Of a stretch of DNA of 64,000 nt, positions 18,242-27,263 are shown one piece after another. The notes beneath the pieces are model-generated. The model ran no database searches. It saw only the letters and a list, made by a program, of their open reading frames with translations, and was not told the origin of the DNA. The translations under genes and the position numbers were made by a program. The stretch is from Thiorhodovibrio winogradskyi (GTDB lineage: Bacteria > Pseudomonadota > Gammaproteobacteria > Chromatiales > Chromatiaceae). The stretch lies in the NCBI RefSeq assembly GCF_036208045.1, contig NZ_CP121472.1:2739531-2803530 (forward strand). Direction: 5' to 3'. Numbering within the stretch: position 1 is the first letter of the stretch; every line of letters begins with the position of its first letter.

Positions 18242-18543
18242 GCGGTTCTTTTCGGATCACTCCTCGGGCGGCTAGCGACCTGCGTGAAATCGCCCGATAT
18301 ACCTTGAGAACCTGGGGGCGTGAGCAACGCGATGCTTACCTGCGAGACATAGACAAGCGCTTTTCGTGGCTGGCTGCAAATCCGATGCTTGGTAAGCCGC
18401 GTGGCGACATCAAGGAGGGATACCGCAGTTACGCGCAAGGCTCGCATGTCATCTATTACCTCGTTCGTGAGACCTGTATCGACATCATCGGCGTTCTGCA
18501 TCACCGCATGGACGAACTGGGCTATTTTGACCAGTCGGATTGA
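18238..18543 (+). CDS. parE: Toxin, ParE/RelE superfamily
   Basis: A 101-aa toxin of the ParE branch, which characteristically poisons DNA gyrase. Family landmarks are ITPRAASDLREIARYTLRTWG at the start, NPMLGKPRGDIKEGYRSY in the middle and VIYYLVRE…IIGVLHHRMD at the end. It appears intact and is coupled to parD. It probably stabilises the conjugative element in which it sits. Confidence 0.9.
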   Translation: MSGSFRITPRAASDLREIARYTLRTWGREQRDAYLRDIDKRFSWLAANPMLGKPRGDIKEGYRSYAQGSHVIYYLVRETCIDIIGVLHHRMDELGYFDQSD

Positions 18544-19311
18544 TCGTTGATCGCAACCCAACCCGAAAGAACCGCTGGCTCACCTGATCGGACGTCCGTT
18601 AATGGCCGTTAGCGGACTTCCGATGACCCGCGCTGTCAGGCTCGACTAGTTCAGCAAGCATGCTTGCCGCTGGTGTTAAGTTGCTACTTTCTGTCGACCA
18701 ACGATCTGCTTGCCATCCGAGCCTAAAGGTTGACTAATGGTGTATGCAAACTATCGAACACCCAAGCAGATCTTGAACCTTGCTGATAAACTTGCAACTA
18801 AGTCAACAACAAGACACAAGACATCCGCCATGGCAAAAGCACTCAAAACGTTTTTTCCTCACGGCGCTCATTGTAGCACCCGCTCTGCACGCTGAAACCC
18901 TGATCGGTCGCGCAAACCAGAACCTGCCCGCTGCGCTCGCGGAGGTGTTGGCGGATACCGACAGCGCGATGCGGCAAACCGTGCATTAGGTGTCAGAAAA
19001 TGCTGTCGTGGTCGGACTCCCCAAGCAGGTCGCCATCGGCTGCCTGCTGACAAGGTGCTCATGAGGCGGAGAATATTTTGGTGCACCGGGCGGAAGCTCT
19101 GAATCCCTTCGCCCAGTTGTCTGGTACGGCAACTTTCCATGCGCGGTTGGAAAAAACCACTTTCTCAACATCGCATGTCTTCTGCGCCATCACATTGTTC
19201 GCTGTTATCCAGCGAAACACGCGAGTGATCAAGAACGCCGCAACATTGATCTGCTGTCACTCAAGGCTGAGACATGCTTTCACCCGGTCGCTGACCGGGA
19301 TGATCGCGCCA
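18544..19311. other. Gene-poor stretch between parE and the SOUL gene
   Basis: About 770 bases without a convincing gene. A 69-codon frame at 18780-18989 contains a signal-peptide-like run (RFFLTALIVAPALHAE) but no ribosome-binding site, and may be a decayed exported-protein gene. Nothing else can be supported. Confidence 0.4.
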
Positions 19312-19998
19312 TCACGGGCTTTCCTTGGGCTCGTCGATTTCAACCATCACCTCGTTGCGTCGCAGAAACGGCAGAGAAAACGGTGAGTTATAGCGCGCAT
19401 AGACGGGCGTCCCGATGGGCGTGAGGCCGTCCGCCTGAACCGCTTTAAGCAGTTTTCGTTCGTGCTCAAGATAGCGGCTCTCACCCCAGCCGCCGGAATA
19501 GCGCAGCACGGCCATCAGTCGTTCGGGTTCCTCGCGCAGTTTGATGCGCGGGTCTCGGGAACGCGGGACAGTGTCGAGGGTGAAGCGACTCGGCATCACG
19601 AAGCTGATCCGGTAGGTCTCGCTCGCGGTTTGCGCCGCTTGTTGCTTGACCGGCGCGGTCATCGGGATGCGCGTTCCGCCCTTGTCCGCCTTGGCAACCA
19701 CTGGCGTCTGACTGACCGGCGCCGTCATGGCGATTTTCTCCGCCGCTTGATTGTTGCCGAAGATAAAGTCGGCCAGACGCCGAAAGGCCTCGCCGCCGAC
19801 CTTATCGAAACGGCCGGTCACTTCGGTCTCGGCGAGCACTTGCGGGGCGTAACGCCGGACCTCGAACACCGGTCCCTCGCTAACGACGGCGTAATCGGGT
19901 TCCTCGGTGGCCATCACCTGTCCTCCCAGCAAAACCCCTTGCACCGCCAACACCAGCCCAATCAGTAGGGCATTTCCTGTTCGCATTCCTGTTCGCAT
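19312..19998 (-). CDS. SOUL family haem-binding protein
   Basis: A 228-aa exported protein. A signal peptide covers about residues 1-30. The SOUL domain follows: EEPDYAVVSEGPVFEVRRYAP at its start and the family hallmark KIAMTAPV at about residue 90, with RIPMTAPVKQ repeated shortly after. Members bind haem or related tetrapyrroles; the exact bacterial role is not established. ATG 19998 has GAGGAGG seven bases upstream; a second in-frame MRTG start lies 12 bases downstream. The gene does not belong to the usual conjugation set. Confidence 0.9.
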   Translation of the reverse strand: MRTGMRTGNALLIGLVLAVQGVLLGGQVMATEEPDYAVVSEGPVFEVRRYAPQVLAETEVTGRFDKVGGEAFRRLADFIFGNNQAAEKIAMTAPVSQTPVVAKADKGGTRIPMTAPVKQQAAQTASETYRISFVMPSRFTLDTVPRSRDPRIKLREEPERLMAVLRYSGGWGESRYLEHERKLLKAVQADGLTPIGTPVYARYNSPFSLPFLRRNEVMVEIDEPKESP

Positions 19999-20441
19999 TC
20001 GGGCCTCCTCAGCGCCGGTTCGGCCATTTTCGTGACGTCCTCACTTCATGGGGGCATCCGCAACCTCGGGCAAGCTGCCATCCCCCGCTGGGTCTCTCCT
20101 GGCCACCAACGCGCTGGCCAACCCGGCCATCCTCCTCTGCGTCGCGAAACAGCGCCATTTCTCCCGCGCTTTCATGGCTGCGCGAAACCATTCAGGCGGC
20201 AATACTCGCAGAGAACGGTTGAGGGACCGCGGAACAGCCGGACGCCCTTGCCGATCACGATTTCTTCGCTCGTTGGCCCTGATGGCCGGCGGCGTTTCAG
20301 ACCGATAACGCCATAAGTCTGATCCTCACTGAGGATTCCAAACCGCGTCCATTCCATCACCCCACCCGGGGCTTTCCTCTTCCCGTCCATTCGCCTGGAG
20401 TGGCTGCCCTGTGCAGACCGCCACCGGCGAGGAGGTTTCCT
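19999..20441. other. Intergenic stretch before the ssb module
   Basis: About 440 bases with no supported gene. Around 20346-20380 there is a CACCCCACCCGGGG stretch followed by CCCG that recalls one half of the CCC/GGGG leaders found downstream, but the match is weak. Confidence 0.4.
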
Positions 20442-20612
20442 ATGCAACAACATCCGTGGCGGATTCCCCGCCGCTGGAAGGTGCTGTTCTGGCACCTCGC
20501 AGACTGGCTGCTCGGCGCGCGCGTCGCGCCACTGCCGCCGCCGGAACCACATCCCCTGGAGTCGCCGACTTATCAGCGTCGGCGTTCGTTGTCATCCCAC
20601 CCTGGAGAATGA
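20442..20612 (+). CDS. Small basic protein upstream of ssb
   Basis: A 56-aa reading frame with a strong ribosome-binding site (GAGGAGG, seven bases before the ATG). It has a basic-aromatic N-terminus ([19 protein letters not shown]) and a proline-rich tail. Its stop lies two bases before the ssb ATG, suggesting coupled translation. No family recognised. Confidence 0.5.
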   Translation: MQQHPWRIPRRWKVLFWHLADWLLGARVAPLPPPEPHPLESPTYQRRRSLSSHPGE

Positions 20613-20614
20613 TC

Positions 20615-21013
20615 ATGCTGAACAAAGCCCAACTCATCGGCCATCTCGGGCGCGATCCCGAGGTCCGTCAAACCAAGAACGGGCAAGGTGCTGTTGCCAA
20701 TCTGACCCTGGCCACCAGCGAGCGCTGGAAGGATAAGACTGGCGAGGCGCAGGAACGCACCGAGTGGCACCGCGTGGTGCTGTTCGGGCGCACGGCGGAC
20801 GTGGCCGGCGAGTACCTCAACAAAGGGGCGCTGGTCTATGTCGAAGGCCGCTTGCAGACCCGGCAATGGCAGGACGATTCCGGCCAGGACCGCTACACCA
20901 CCGAGATCATTGCGGACAAGATAAAAATGCTTGGCAGCAAGAACGGCTCGGCTGGACATGGTCAGAAAGCACCAGCAGCCAACGCGGAGATTGACGATAA
21001 CTTGCCGTTTTGA
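20615..21013 (+). CDS. ssb: Single-stranded DNA-binding protein
   Basis: A 132-aa SSB. The OB-fold occupies about residues 1-105 ([47 protein letters not shown]) and the protein ends in the acidic tip DDNLPF used to recruit partners. I chose ATG 20615 because GGAGA is six bases upstream; ATG 20609 abuts it. SSBs of this length accompany Bet-type recombinases on SXT/R391-like elements, which fits the next genes. Confidence 0.93.
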   Translation: MLNKAQLIGHLGRDPEVRQTKNGQGAVANLTLATSERWKDKTGEAQERTEWHRVVLFGRTADVAGEYLNKGALVYVEGRLQTRQWQDDSGQDRYTTEIIADKIKMLGSKNGSAGHGQKAPAANAEIDDNLPF

Positions 21014-21200
21014 GCCGGAGAATCCCGCAACGATCCGCTTCGGCAGCACCCGACGCTGGGCGTGCCGCGAGCTGTCCCTGATGGCCCAACGGCTGCGACA
21101 ACGCGCCGAGCTGCGGCCAACCCCGGCGGGTCAGCCAGAGCGGTTGACGCGCCTGGCACGGCGACTGGAGCAGCTCGCCGTCTGAACCCAGCGATCTTCG

Positions 21201-21265
21201 TTTCACCCATGGGGGACCAGTGACCCCGTGGGGGGGCTGGTGCCCCATTCTTTGAGGAGGACACC
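21201..21265 (+). promoter_or_regulatory. CCC/GGGG structured leader of bet (leader 1)
   Basis: Reads CCC-AT-GGGGG, ACCAGTGA, CCCC-GT-GGGGGGG, CTGGTG, CCCC, then GAGGAGG and the bet ATG. GGGG of the first block can pair with CCCC of the second, and GGGG of the second with the last CCCC. The same layout precedes four other genes of this module (22287, 24630, 26944, 28871). Confidence 0.7.
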
Positions 21266-22264
21266 ATGCCCCGTTCCGTTCATGCTGTTGCTGGCCCCGA
21301 CGCGCCGCGCATCCCGATGCCGGCGGTCGATCCGGCGCTGAATCTGACCCCCAGCACCTGGAAGGTGCTGACCGATTCCATTTTCCCGGCCGCCAAGACC
21401 GCCGAGGGCATTCTACTGGCGGTGCATTACTGCGCCGCGCGCAATCTGGACGTGATCAAGCGTCCGGTGCATGTGGTACCCATGTGGTCGAAGGCGCTCG
21501 GCCAGGAGGTCGAGACCGTCTGGCCAGGCATTGCCGAGGTGCAGACCACCGCCGCGCGCACTGGTCAGTGGGCCGGAATCGATCCGCCCCGCTTCGGCCC
21601 GCTGATCGAGCGCACCTTCTCGGGGAAGGTCAAGCGCAACGGCGCTTGGCAGGACTTGGACTACGCAGTCAGCTTCCCCGAGTGGTGCGAAGTAACCGTC
21701 TATCGCCTAGTCGGCGGCCAGCGCTGTCCCTTCACCGAGCCGGTGTTTTGGTTGGAAGCCTATGCCCGCCAGGGCGGGGCTTACTCGGAGCTGCCGACGG
21801 AGATGTGGGTCAAGCGCCCGCGCGGACAATTGATGAAGTGTGCCAAGGCGGCTTCCTTGCGCGCGGCTTTTCCCGAGGAGGCGTCTTACACTGCCGAGGA
21901 GATGGAAGGCAAGGTGATCGAGGCGGATACCTCGATTCCGGTCGCTGCGTCGCTGGATACGACAAAGGCTGTCCCCGACAAAGCGGAGACTGCGCTGTCG
22001 GTCGTTGCTGCGGAATGCGCGGAACAGGCGCCAGCAAGTGGACCGGATTCACCGCCGGACGCAGAACCAACCGCCGAGCCCCTCACCCTTGATCCCAGCC
22101 TGCAAGCGCGGATCGACAAGGTGGTCGCTCGCGCGGCGGAGAAGTCCGCCTGGAAGCAGGCTGAACAGTATTTGCGGGCGCGCTGCAAAGCGTCTGACTT
22201 GGCACAGGCCCTCAAGGCTCTCGATCAGGCGAAACATGCCGCCGAGCAACGCCTGGCGGCCTGA
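21266..22264 (+). CDS. bet: RecT/Bet family single-strand annealing recombinase
   Basis: A 332-aa Bet protein: it coats single-stranded ends and anneals them, working with an Exo nuclease and SSB. The conserved core runs from about residue 30 to 215 (ILLAVHYCAARNLDVIKRPV, VWPGIAEVQTTAARTG, GGAYSELPTEMWVKRPRGQL, MKCAKAASLRAAFPEE). The C-terminal ~100 residues are an acidic, low-complexity linker and a helical end. GAGGAGG precedes the ATG. The partner exo, next downstream, is broken. Confidence 0.92.
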   Translation: MPRSVHAVAGPDAPRIPMPAVDPALNLTPSTWKVLTDSIFPAAKTAEGILLAVHYCAARNLDVIKRPVHVVPMWSKALGQEVETVWPGIAEVQTTAARTGQWAGIDPPRFGPLIERTFSGKVKRNGAWQDLDYAVSFPEWCEVTVYRLVGGQRCPFTEPVFWLEAYARQGGAYSELPTEMWVKRPRGQLMKCAKAASLRAAFPEEASYTAEEMEGKVIEADTSIPVAASLDTTKAVPDKAETALSVVAAECAEQAPASGPDSPPDAEPTAEPLTLDPSLQARIDKVVARAAEKSAWKQAEQYLRARCKASDLAQALKALDQAKHAAEQRLAA

Positions 22265-22286
22265 GTTTAGCGAGTACAGCCAATTT

Positions 22287-22351
22287 TCTTCACCCCACGG
22301 GGCGTCTGCCCCGAGGGGCAGGATGCCTCGGTCTTTTTGACGGAGCTTTCC
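22287..22351 (+). promoter_or_regulatory. CCC/GGGG structured leader of exo (leader 2)
   Basis: CCCC-AC-GGGG, CGTCTG, CCCC-GA-GGGG, CAGGATG, CCTCGGTC, then GGAG and ATG. Same order and spacing as leader 1, with a degenerate last C block. Confidence 0.7.
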
Positions 22352-22443
22352 ATGAAAACGATTGATCTGGCCCAACGCACCCCCGAATGGCGCCAGTGGC
22401 GCGCCCAGGGCATCACCGCCTCGGAATCGGCCATTATTCTCGG
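22352..22443 (+). pseudogene. exo: YqaJ-type recombinase exonuclease, 5' fragment
   Basis: About 31 codons starting at ATG 22352 give TPEWRQWRAQGITASESAII, the conserved start of YqaJ/lambda-exonuclease-like proteins that resect ends for Bet. The frame is cut by an IS1634-type element at about 22444, and no remaining exo sequence is found beyond that element. Deletion, not just insertion, is therefore likely. Confidence 0.8.
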
Positions 22444-24299
22444 CCGATTTTCTTTCGACAGACCGGCCGAAAACCCCTGCCACGACTGGGCTGGCAGGCG
22501 ATTTCGGATTTCACGCGGGTGGCTACATCGTCACTTGCAGGAGCTCCAGTATCTGTTCTTGTTCAGGTGTTGGAATGCTCTTTTGATCGAATTCAGTGCC
22601 GTTGACCGTCACGCGATTGCGCGTGATCTGCGCCAAGCAATCAATCACCCCACGGAATGTCCAGCGTCTGTCTTTGCCCTCGCCATCGTTGGCAAAAAGC
22701 GGCGCTAAACGTTGTTCCATGTGCCATTGCAGGTAATAGGCCAGCATACAGAGAAAGACATGGCTGCGAATCCGGTCATCGGTCTTGTGATAAACCGGGC
22801 GAATCTCCAGCTGCACGGTCTTGAGATTGCGAAAGGCGCGTTCGACAAAGGTGAGGCTCTTATAGGCGCGCACCACGTCCAAGGTCTTCATCTGCTCCTT
22901 GTCAACATCGCTTGTGATGACATAGCAGCCGTCGAAGCGCTTCTCGTGCTCCACCTTCTCGGTTTTAATCGACCAGGTCAGACGATGCTGGCAAGATTTT
23001 TCCTGTTGCGGGTCGGCCTCGATCGCCCATTGGATGAACTTTCCCAACTTGTATTTGGCCAGAACCTTGCCGACACGCGCACCGAGCTTCTCAACGGTTG
23101 TGGCACGCTTGTAGGCCGCGATCTCCGTCAGGGTCTTGGTGGTGAGATCGAGCAGCCGTTGGCGCGTCTGCGACTCGCGCACGGCCGTCTGAGGGTTGCG
23201 ACAGAGGCAGTAGCGGCGGGTCGGCTCATCAGGGTCACTGACCTCATGGATACTGCGCTCATCGAACAGATCAAGGGTGATCACCTTGTTCTTCAGCAAG
23301 GTCATCATCTCACCATGGGTCAGCGCGCCGATGGTTTGTAAGTCCTTCTCGTCTTTGAGTTTATCAATGGTGCTGCGGGTAACCATCCCGCGATCGCCGA
23401 CAAAGATGACCTTCGCGATGCCATAACATTGCTTGATCTCATGCACCTTGTCGACCACAGTGGTTTCGTCTTTGGTATTGCCGGCATAGACTTCCACCCC
23501 GACAGGGCAACCTTGGTCATTGCAGATCAGCCCGACAACAATCTGCTCACGGCTTTTCTTGCCATCGCGGTTATAACCGAAGGTCACCAAGTCACTGTCT
23601 TTGTAATCACCTTCAAAATAGACACTGGTGATATCGTAGAGAATCACCTGGCCATTGCGCAGATGGCGCCCGGCCAGGGCTTTCTGAATCGCCTTTTGGC
23701 GCTGTAACAACCTGTCCATGGGTTCGTAGCAGTTGGCCTCAACATCAGGCGCTTCATCGATGCCGCACATTTCCCACAGGCAGGTATTGGGATGATGGTT
23801 GCATAAGGCGAGTTTGCTCCCGGCATAGACCAAGCGACCGACAATCATCGCCAATGCGCTGTTGACCCAGGGTTCGGTGCGCGAGTAGAGAATACGGTGC
23901 AAACCCAGTTGCTTGGCAATGGCCACAATGGCATGACTAGCGCCGACTTCGCGGCTGTTGAGAATCTGGAAGGCCTGCGGGTCATCGACGGGCACCACGC
24001 GCTCGCGGAAGGCCAGTTGCAGGAGCTTGAGTTGCTCCAGTGAGCAGCCGGTAATGCGCCCGTGCTGGGTATGGCGCATCTTGCCATGGTCGCGAAAAGA
24101 CGTGCGCAAAAGACCCACCGGGCTCTTGCGGGTGGTTTGGATTTCCAGGTGCAAATTGCCATGTGCTGTCTGCATGGCTAAGTTTTAGCGCATGAGATCA
24201 GCAATGGCAAGTATTAATATTTCACATGCATGGCTACATTTTGAAAAATTTACCCGCCAAGAAAGTCAGCAACTACGCGGCCTAGCGGCGAAAAATGGG
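22444..24299 (-). mobile_element. IS1634-family insertion sequence
   Basis: Ends are approximate: imperfect inverted repeats beginning CCGATTTTC (22444) and, on the other strand, CCCATTTTTCG (24299). No target duplication is visible at these ends, and the flanks belong to different genes, so the insertion was accompanied or followed by a deletion. Confidence 0.65.
22523..24175 (-). CDS. IS1634-family transposase
   Basis: A 550-aa DDE transposase of the IS4 superfamily. The triad is recognisable: Asp in ILYDITSVYFEG (about residue 187), Asp in IFVGDRGMV (about 270) and Glu in FVERAFRNLKTVQLEIRPVY (about 460), the last with the Y-x2-R-x3-like E signature region. The frame is intact, so the element may be active. 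Confidence 0.92.
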   Translation of the reverse strand: MQTAHGNLHLEIQTTRKSPVGLLRTSFRDHGKMRHTQHGRITGCSLEQLKLLQLAFRERVVPVDDPQAFQILNSREVGASHAIVAIAKQLGLHRILYSRTEPWVNSALAMIVGRLVYAGSKLALCNHHPNTCLWEMCGIDEAPDVEANCYEPMDRLLQRQKAIQKALAGRHLRNGQVILYDITSVYFEGDYKDSDLVTFGYNRDGKKSREQIVVGLICNDQGCPVGVEVYAGNTKDETTVVDKVHEIKQCYGIAKVIFVGDRGMVTRSTIDKLKDEKDLQTIGALTHGEMMTLLKNKVITLDLFDERSIHEVSDPDEPTRRYCLCRNPQTAVRESQTRQRLLDLTTKTLTEIAAYKRATTVEKLGARVGKVLAKYKLGKFIQWAIEADPQQEKSCQHRLTWSIKTEKVEHEKRFDGCYVITSDVDKEQMKTLDVVRAYKSLTFVERAFRNLKTVQLEIRPVYHKTDDRIRSHVFLCMLAYYLQWHMEQRLAPLFANDGEGKDRRWTFRGVIDCLAQITRNRVTVNGTEFDQKSIPTPEQEQILELLQVTM

Positions 24300-24332
24300 C
24301 AGATCTGAGGGGGTAAAGTCGGACTTGAAGCC

Positions 24333-24572
24333 TTGATGCCGGACGTACCGGTTGTGACTGACGCGGAGTCGCCCGCGGTTGCCGAGGATGAACCGGCGTC
24401 GCACAAGGACGAGGTCAGCCTGGCCCCTGAGGCGGACATGCGCTCCGATGACGAGCCGATGAACTTCGATGATTTGTTCGAGGAGCCGTCGCGGCCGGAA
24501 CCCATCGCGACCCCTCGTCCACCGATGCCAGTGCCGATGCCGGTGAGACCGGCACAGGACTTCTGGTTCTGA
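24333..24572 (+). pseudogene. Acidic/proline-rich C-terminal remnant, possibly of a DUF3150-like gene
   Basis: A 79-codon frame right of the IS1634 element: acidic first half (DDEPMNFDDLFEEP) and proline-rich end. No ribosome-binding site precedes the ATG at 24333. In SXT/R391-like modules a MoxR/CobS-type ATPase and a DUF3150 gene lie between exo and the VWA gene; this is probably the tail of one of them, left after the IS-associated deletion. Assignment rests on gene order only. Confidence 0.4.
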
Positions 24573-24629
24573 TCTGGATGGCGGGTCGCGTCCATCGGGA
24601 TCGACGCCGCTGATTGACGCATTTTCATC

Positions 24630-24692
24630 TTAACCCCTCGGGGCATTTCGCCCCCTGGGGTGTGATGCCCCATCAAACTATGGAGCATCACC
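24630..24692 (+). promoter_or_regulatory. CCC/GGGG structured leader of the VWA gene (leader 3)
   Basis: CCCC-TC-GGGG, CATTTCG, CCCC-CT-GGGG, TGTGATG, CCCC, then GGAG and ATG. The two C/G blocks are the most regular of the five. Confidence 0.7.
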
Positions 24693-26582
24693 ATGAGCCA
24701 TGCCTTTCGCACCTTGCATCAGGCCATGCCGATTGTCGCCGCCGCGCTGGGACGCCAGTTTGGCGTTCCAGTCGCGGTTGGCGGGGATGAGGCTTGCACC
24801 GACGGTCACAGTATCCAGGTGCCGGCCTTGCCGCCGCAATCTGAGCTGATTCCGGTTGCCTGGGGCTATCTGGCCCACGAGGCGGCGCATTTGCGTTTTA
24901 CCGATTTTGATGCCTATCGCCAGGGTTCGGGTTCAGATCCCTTGAGCCGCAGCGTGCTGAACATTCTCGAGGATATCCGCATCGAGCGGGCCATTGCCGT
25001 GCCTTATCCCGGCACACGGGAGACCTTGCTGGCGGTGTGCGACCATCTGAGCGGACGCGGTGACTTGTCGCCGCCGAAGCCGGATGCGCATCCGGCCCAG
25101 GTCTTGACCAGCTATCTGCTGCTGCATCTGCGCCATCGGCTGTTGGCGACCGAGTCGCTCGCCGCTTCGGCGCGTGAAGCGGAGCGGGTGCTGCGCGAGG
25201 TGTTTCCGTTGCGGACCGTGCATCGGTTGCAGGGCTTGTTGACCGAGGTCGGTCAGCTTGCCAACACCGGGGATACGGTCGATTTGGCGAAGCGGATTCG
25301 CGCGTTGCTGGAGGCAGAGAAGCCGCCGGCTCGGGCGCCGTCGTCTGGGTCCGGGACCGATCAGCCAGATCAGCCGGGCCATGCTGGCCAAAACGTGCCT
25401 GGCACTGCGGGGAGGAATCACCCGACATCGGATGGTGGTTCAACCGGAACACCCACGGATGCCAACGCAGCGGGCGCTGATGACTCACTGAACCCGACAG
25501 CTGGCCAATCAAGCCCTGGAAACGCGGCTGGGGATCATCCCTCTGGACAGGGACAGGGACAAGGACAGAAACAGGGGACTGACGGGACGACATCGGTTGG
25601 TCCTGGCGGTTCGGCTTCTTCAACCAAGCCGGACTCGACGCCTCCTCCAACGCTCAACGCGGACGCACCGGCTGACGTCGGAAAGGCCCAAGCCATCGCT
25701 CAGGCGCTGAGCGCCAGCGATGACGATCTGCCGGGGGATCTCTTTCAGCAGGTGCGCGAGCTCCTTGATGCCGCCGGTCAGGGCGACAGCCCTTGTCTGT
25801 TGCCCCGTGCGGAGCCTTTCGAGAGCGATCCGACCCGAGGTTTACGCTTGCTCGCCACCGTGCAGGAAGAATCGCGCCGGTTGCGGGCGCGTCTGCAGGG
25901 ACTGGTGCAAGCCTCGCGGCTGGACCGACCACAGGCATTTCGCCATGGGCCGCGCTTGCTGCCCAAGCGTCTCTACCGCGCGGCGGTCGGCGATCCGCGC
26001 TTGTTCGCGCGCAAACGCGAGCGGGTAGCGGTGGATACCGCCATTCACCTACTGATCGACTTGTCCGGATCCATGAATTCGCCAGTGCGCCGTCGTGATG
26101 GCCTGGTTCAACGTCGGGGGCAAATCGCCCAATCCGCCGCCTTGGCTCTGGCCTTGGCGTTGGACGGCATCCATGGGGTTTCCGTCGCGGTCAGCGCTTT
26201 CCCGGGCCTGTCCGGGGTGGAGGATCGGATCAGTGTCCTAGTCCGCCATGGTCAGCGGCCGCGCGCCTGTGCTGGGGCCTTTCTGCAAAGCACCCGGGGC
26301 GGCACACCGATGGCCGGCGCGCTCTGGTTCGCGGCGGCCGACTTACTGGGCCGACCGGAATCCCGACGCATTGTGCTGTTGCTGACCGACGGCAAGCCGA
26401 ATCGCATCGCGGAAACGCGGGAGATTCTGCGGCTTTGTTCAGCCGCAGGTCTGGAGACCGTCGGGCTGGGCATTGGCGTGGATGTATCGGGGCTGTTCCC
26501 GGTGGCCTTGCGCGTCGATGAGGTCACGGAACTGAGAACGGCCTTATTCGGCGCGGCCGAGCGGTTGTTGCTCGCGGCCTGA
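24693..26582 (+). CDS. CobT-like protein with von Willebrand factor A domain
   Basis: A 629-aa protein. The N-terminal half carries AHEAAHLRFTDF at about residues 61-72, an HExxH-type motif, and an IRIERAI helix. A long Gly/Pro/Gln/Ser-rich linker covers about 210-330. The C-terminal VWA domain has the MIDAS motif DLSGSM at about 455, a distal Thr in STRGGTP and LLLTDGKPN. Such proteins normally pair with a MoxR/CobS-type AAA+ ATPase to remodel a target; that ATPase is missing here, apparently removed with exo by the IS1634 event. Its role in SXT-like elements is not established. Confidence 0.85.
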   Translation: MSHAFRTLHQAMPIVAAALGRQFGVPVAVGGDEACTDGHSIQVPALPPQSELIPVAWGYLAHEAAHLRFTDFDAYRQGSGSDPLSRSVLNILEDIRIERAIAVPYPGTRETLLAVCDHLSGRGDLSPPKPDAHPAQVLTSYLLLHLRHRLLATESLAASAREAERVLREVFPLRTVHRLQGLLTEVGQLANTGDTVDLAKRIRALLEAEKPPARAPSSGSGTDQPDQPGHAGQNVPGTAGRNHPTSDGGSTGTPTDANAAGADDSLNPTAGQSSPGNAAGDHPSGQGQGQGQKQGTDGTTSVGPGGSASSTKPDSTPPPTLNADAPADVGKAQAIAQALSASDDDLPGDLFQQVRELLDAAGQGDSPCLLPRAEPFESDPTRGLRLLATVQEESRRLRARLQGLVQASRLDRPQAFRHGPRLLPKRLYRAAVGDPRLFARKRERVAVDTAIHLLIDLSGSMNSPVRRRDGLVQRRGQIAQSAALALALALDGIHGVSVAVSAFPGLSGVEDRISVLVRHGQRPRACAGAFLQSTRGGTPMAGALWFAAADLLGRPESRRIVLLLTDGKPNRIAETREILRLCSAAGLETVGLGIGVDVSGLFPVALRVDEVTELRTALFGAAERLLLAA

Positions 26583-26583
26583 C

Positions 26584-26939
26584 GGTCGTTTGACCACTGT
26601 CGTTCGCGGCAGCGTCTGAAAAGGCGCTGTCGCGGGCGCTCTTTCGTGGTGTCTTCACGACACGCGTTCGTTCAGGCTGCAAGGGTGCGTTGCGATGCAT
26701 CCGGGCAGCCACCGTCCATCGTATTCACTCCACCCCCTCCGGCCGCCTTGCGGTGACCGGGCCTTTTCCAGTGTCGTTGGCCATGGACGCCAACGGCGGT
26801 GGAAAAGGCGGTTTTGCGGTGAGTCCTGATGCCAGGACTTGCTGTAACGGCGACCGAAGACGCCCCGGTTTCATGATGGGCGTCGCCACCCAGATGGGGC
26901 TTTTAACCGCGTCCGATACAACCGCCTTTGTGCGGCCAC
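26584..26939 (+). ncRNA. Candidate structured RNA/DNA: array of consecutive hairpins
   Basis: A gene-free stretch with successive inverted repeats: GGTC/GACC (26584-26595); CGCGGCAGCG/CGCTGTCGCG (26605-26634, one G-U); GTGTC/GACAC (26649-26663); GGCTGC/GCAGCC enclosing GGGTGC/GCATCC (26675-26710); CCGG/CCGG enclosing CCGC/GCGG (26739-26760); GCCTTTTCCA/TGGAAAAGGC enclosing CGTTGGC/GCCAACG (26761-26809); AGTCCTG/CAGGACT (26822-26839); GACGCCC/GGGCGTC (26859-26884). It ends at leader 4. Whether it is a transcript, a recombination site or a binding array is unknown. Confidence 0.55.
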
Positions 26940-26943
26940 TTTG

Positions 26944-27011
26944 TTCAACCCTCTGGGGAGATCCTCTCCCCATGGGGGTGGTGTCTCCCCGTCACTTTGG
27001 GAGAGTCCACC
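26944..27011 (+). promoter_or_regulatory. CCC/GGGG structured leader of the 77-aa gene (leader 4)
   Basis: CCC-TC-TGGGG, then TGGGGAGA and TCTCCCCA forming a perfect 8-bp stem with a TCC loop, then GGGGG, TGGTGTCT, CCCC, GGGAG and ATG. Layout as in the other four leaders, with a longer first stem. Confidence 0.7.
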
Positions 27012-27245
27012 ATGAGCATGAACCGTGATTTCTGGAACGACGTTGAGAAATTCCTCGATACCGCCAGCGACCGCCAACTGACCATTGCTCGGCAGTCGGT
27101 GTTTGCCTTGCTGTCCGAACCCGCCGACCGCGCGACCCATCGCGACATCAAGGCGGTGTACCGCTTGGTGCTCGATGAGATGCGCACCCGCGCGATGCTG
27201 GCTCAGCGTGCTGAGCCGATGACGCACCAGGCTGTTTTCGCCTGA
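27012..27245 (+). CDS. Conserved small protein of the mobile-element module
   Basis: A 77-aa soluble, helical, charged protein starting at ATG 27012 (GGGAG upstream). No family recognised and no motif of note. Its place between the VWA gene and the primase, and its shared leader type, tie it to the DNA-processing module. Confidence 0.65.
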   Translation: MSMNRDFWNDVEKFLDTASDRQLTIARQSVFALLSEPADRATHRDIKAVYRLVLDEMRTRAMLAQRAEPMTHQAVFA

Positions 27246-27263
27246 TTGCGCTTTTTCGCCACC

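Noticed and set aside
18780-18989. 69-codon frame with signal-peptide-like start
   Set aside because: No ribosome-binding site, no family and no conserved neighbour; noted only within the intergenic entry.
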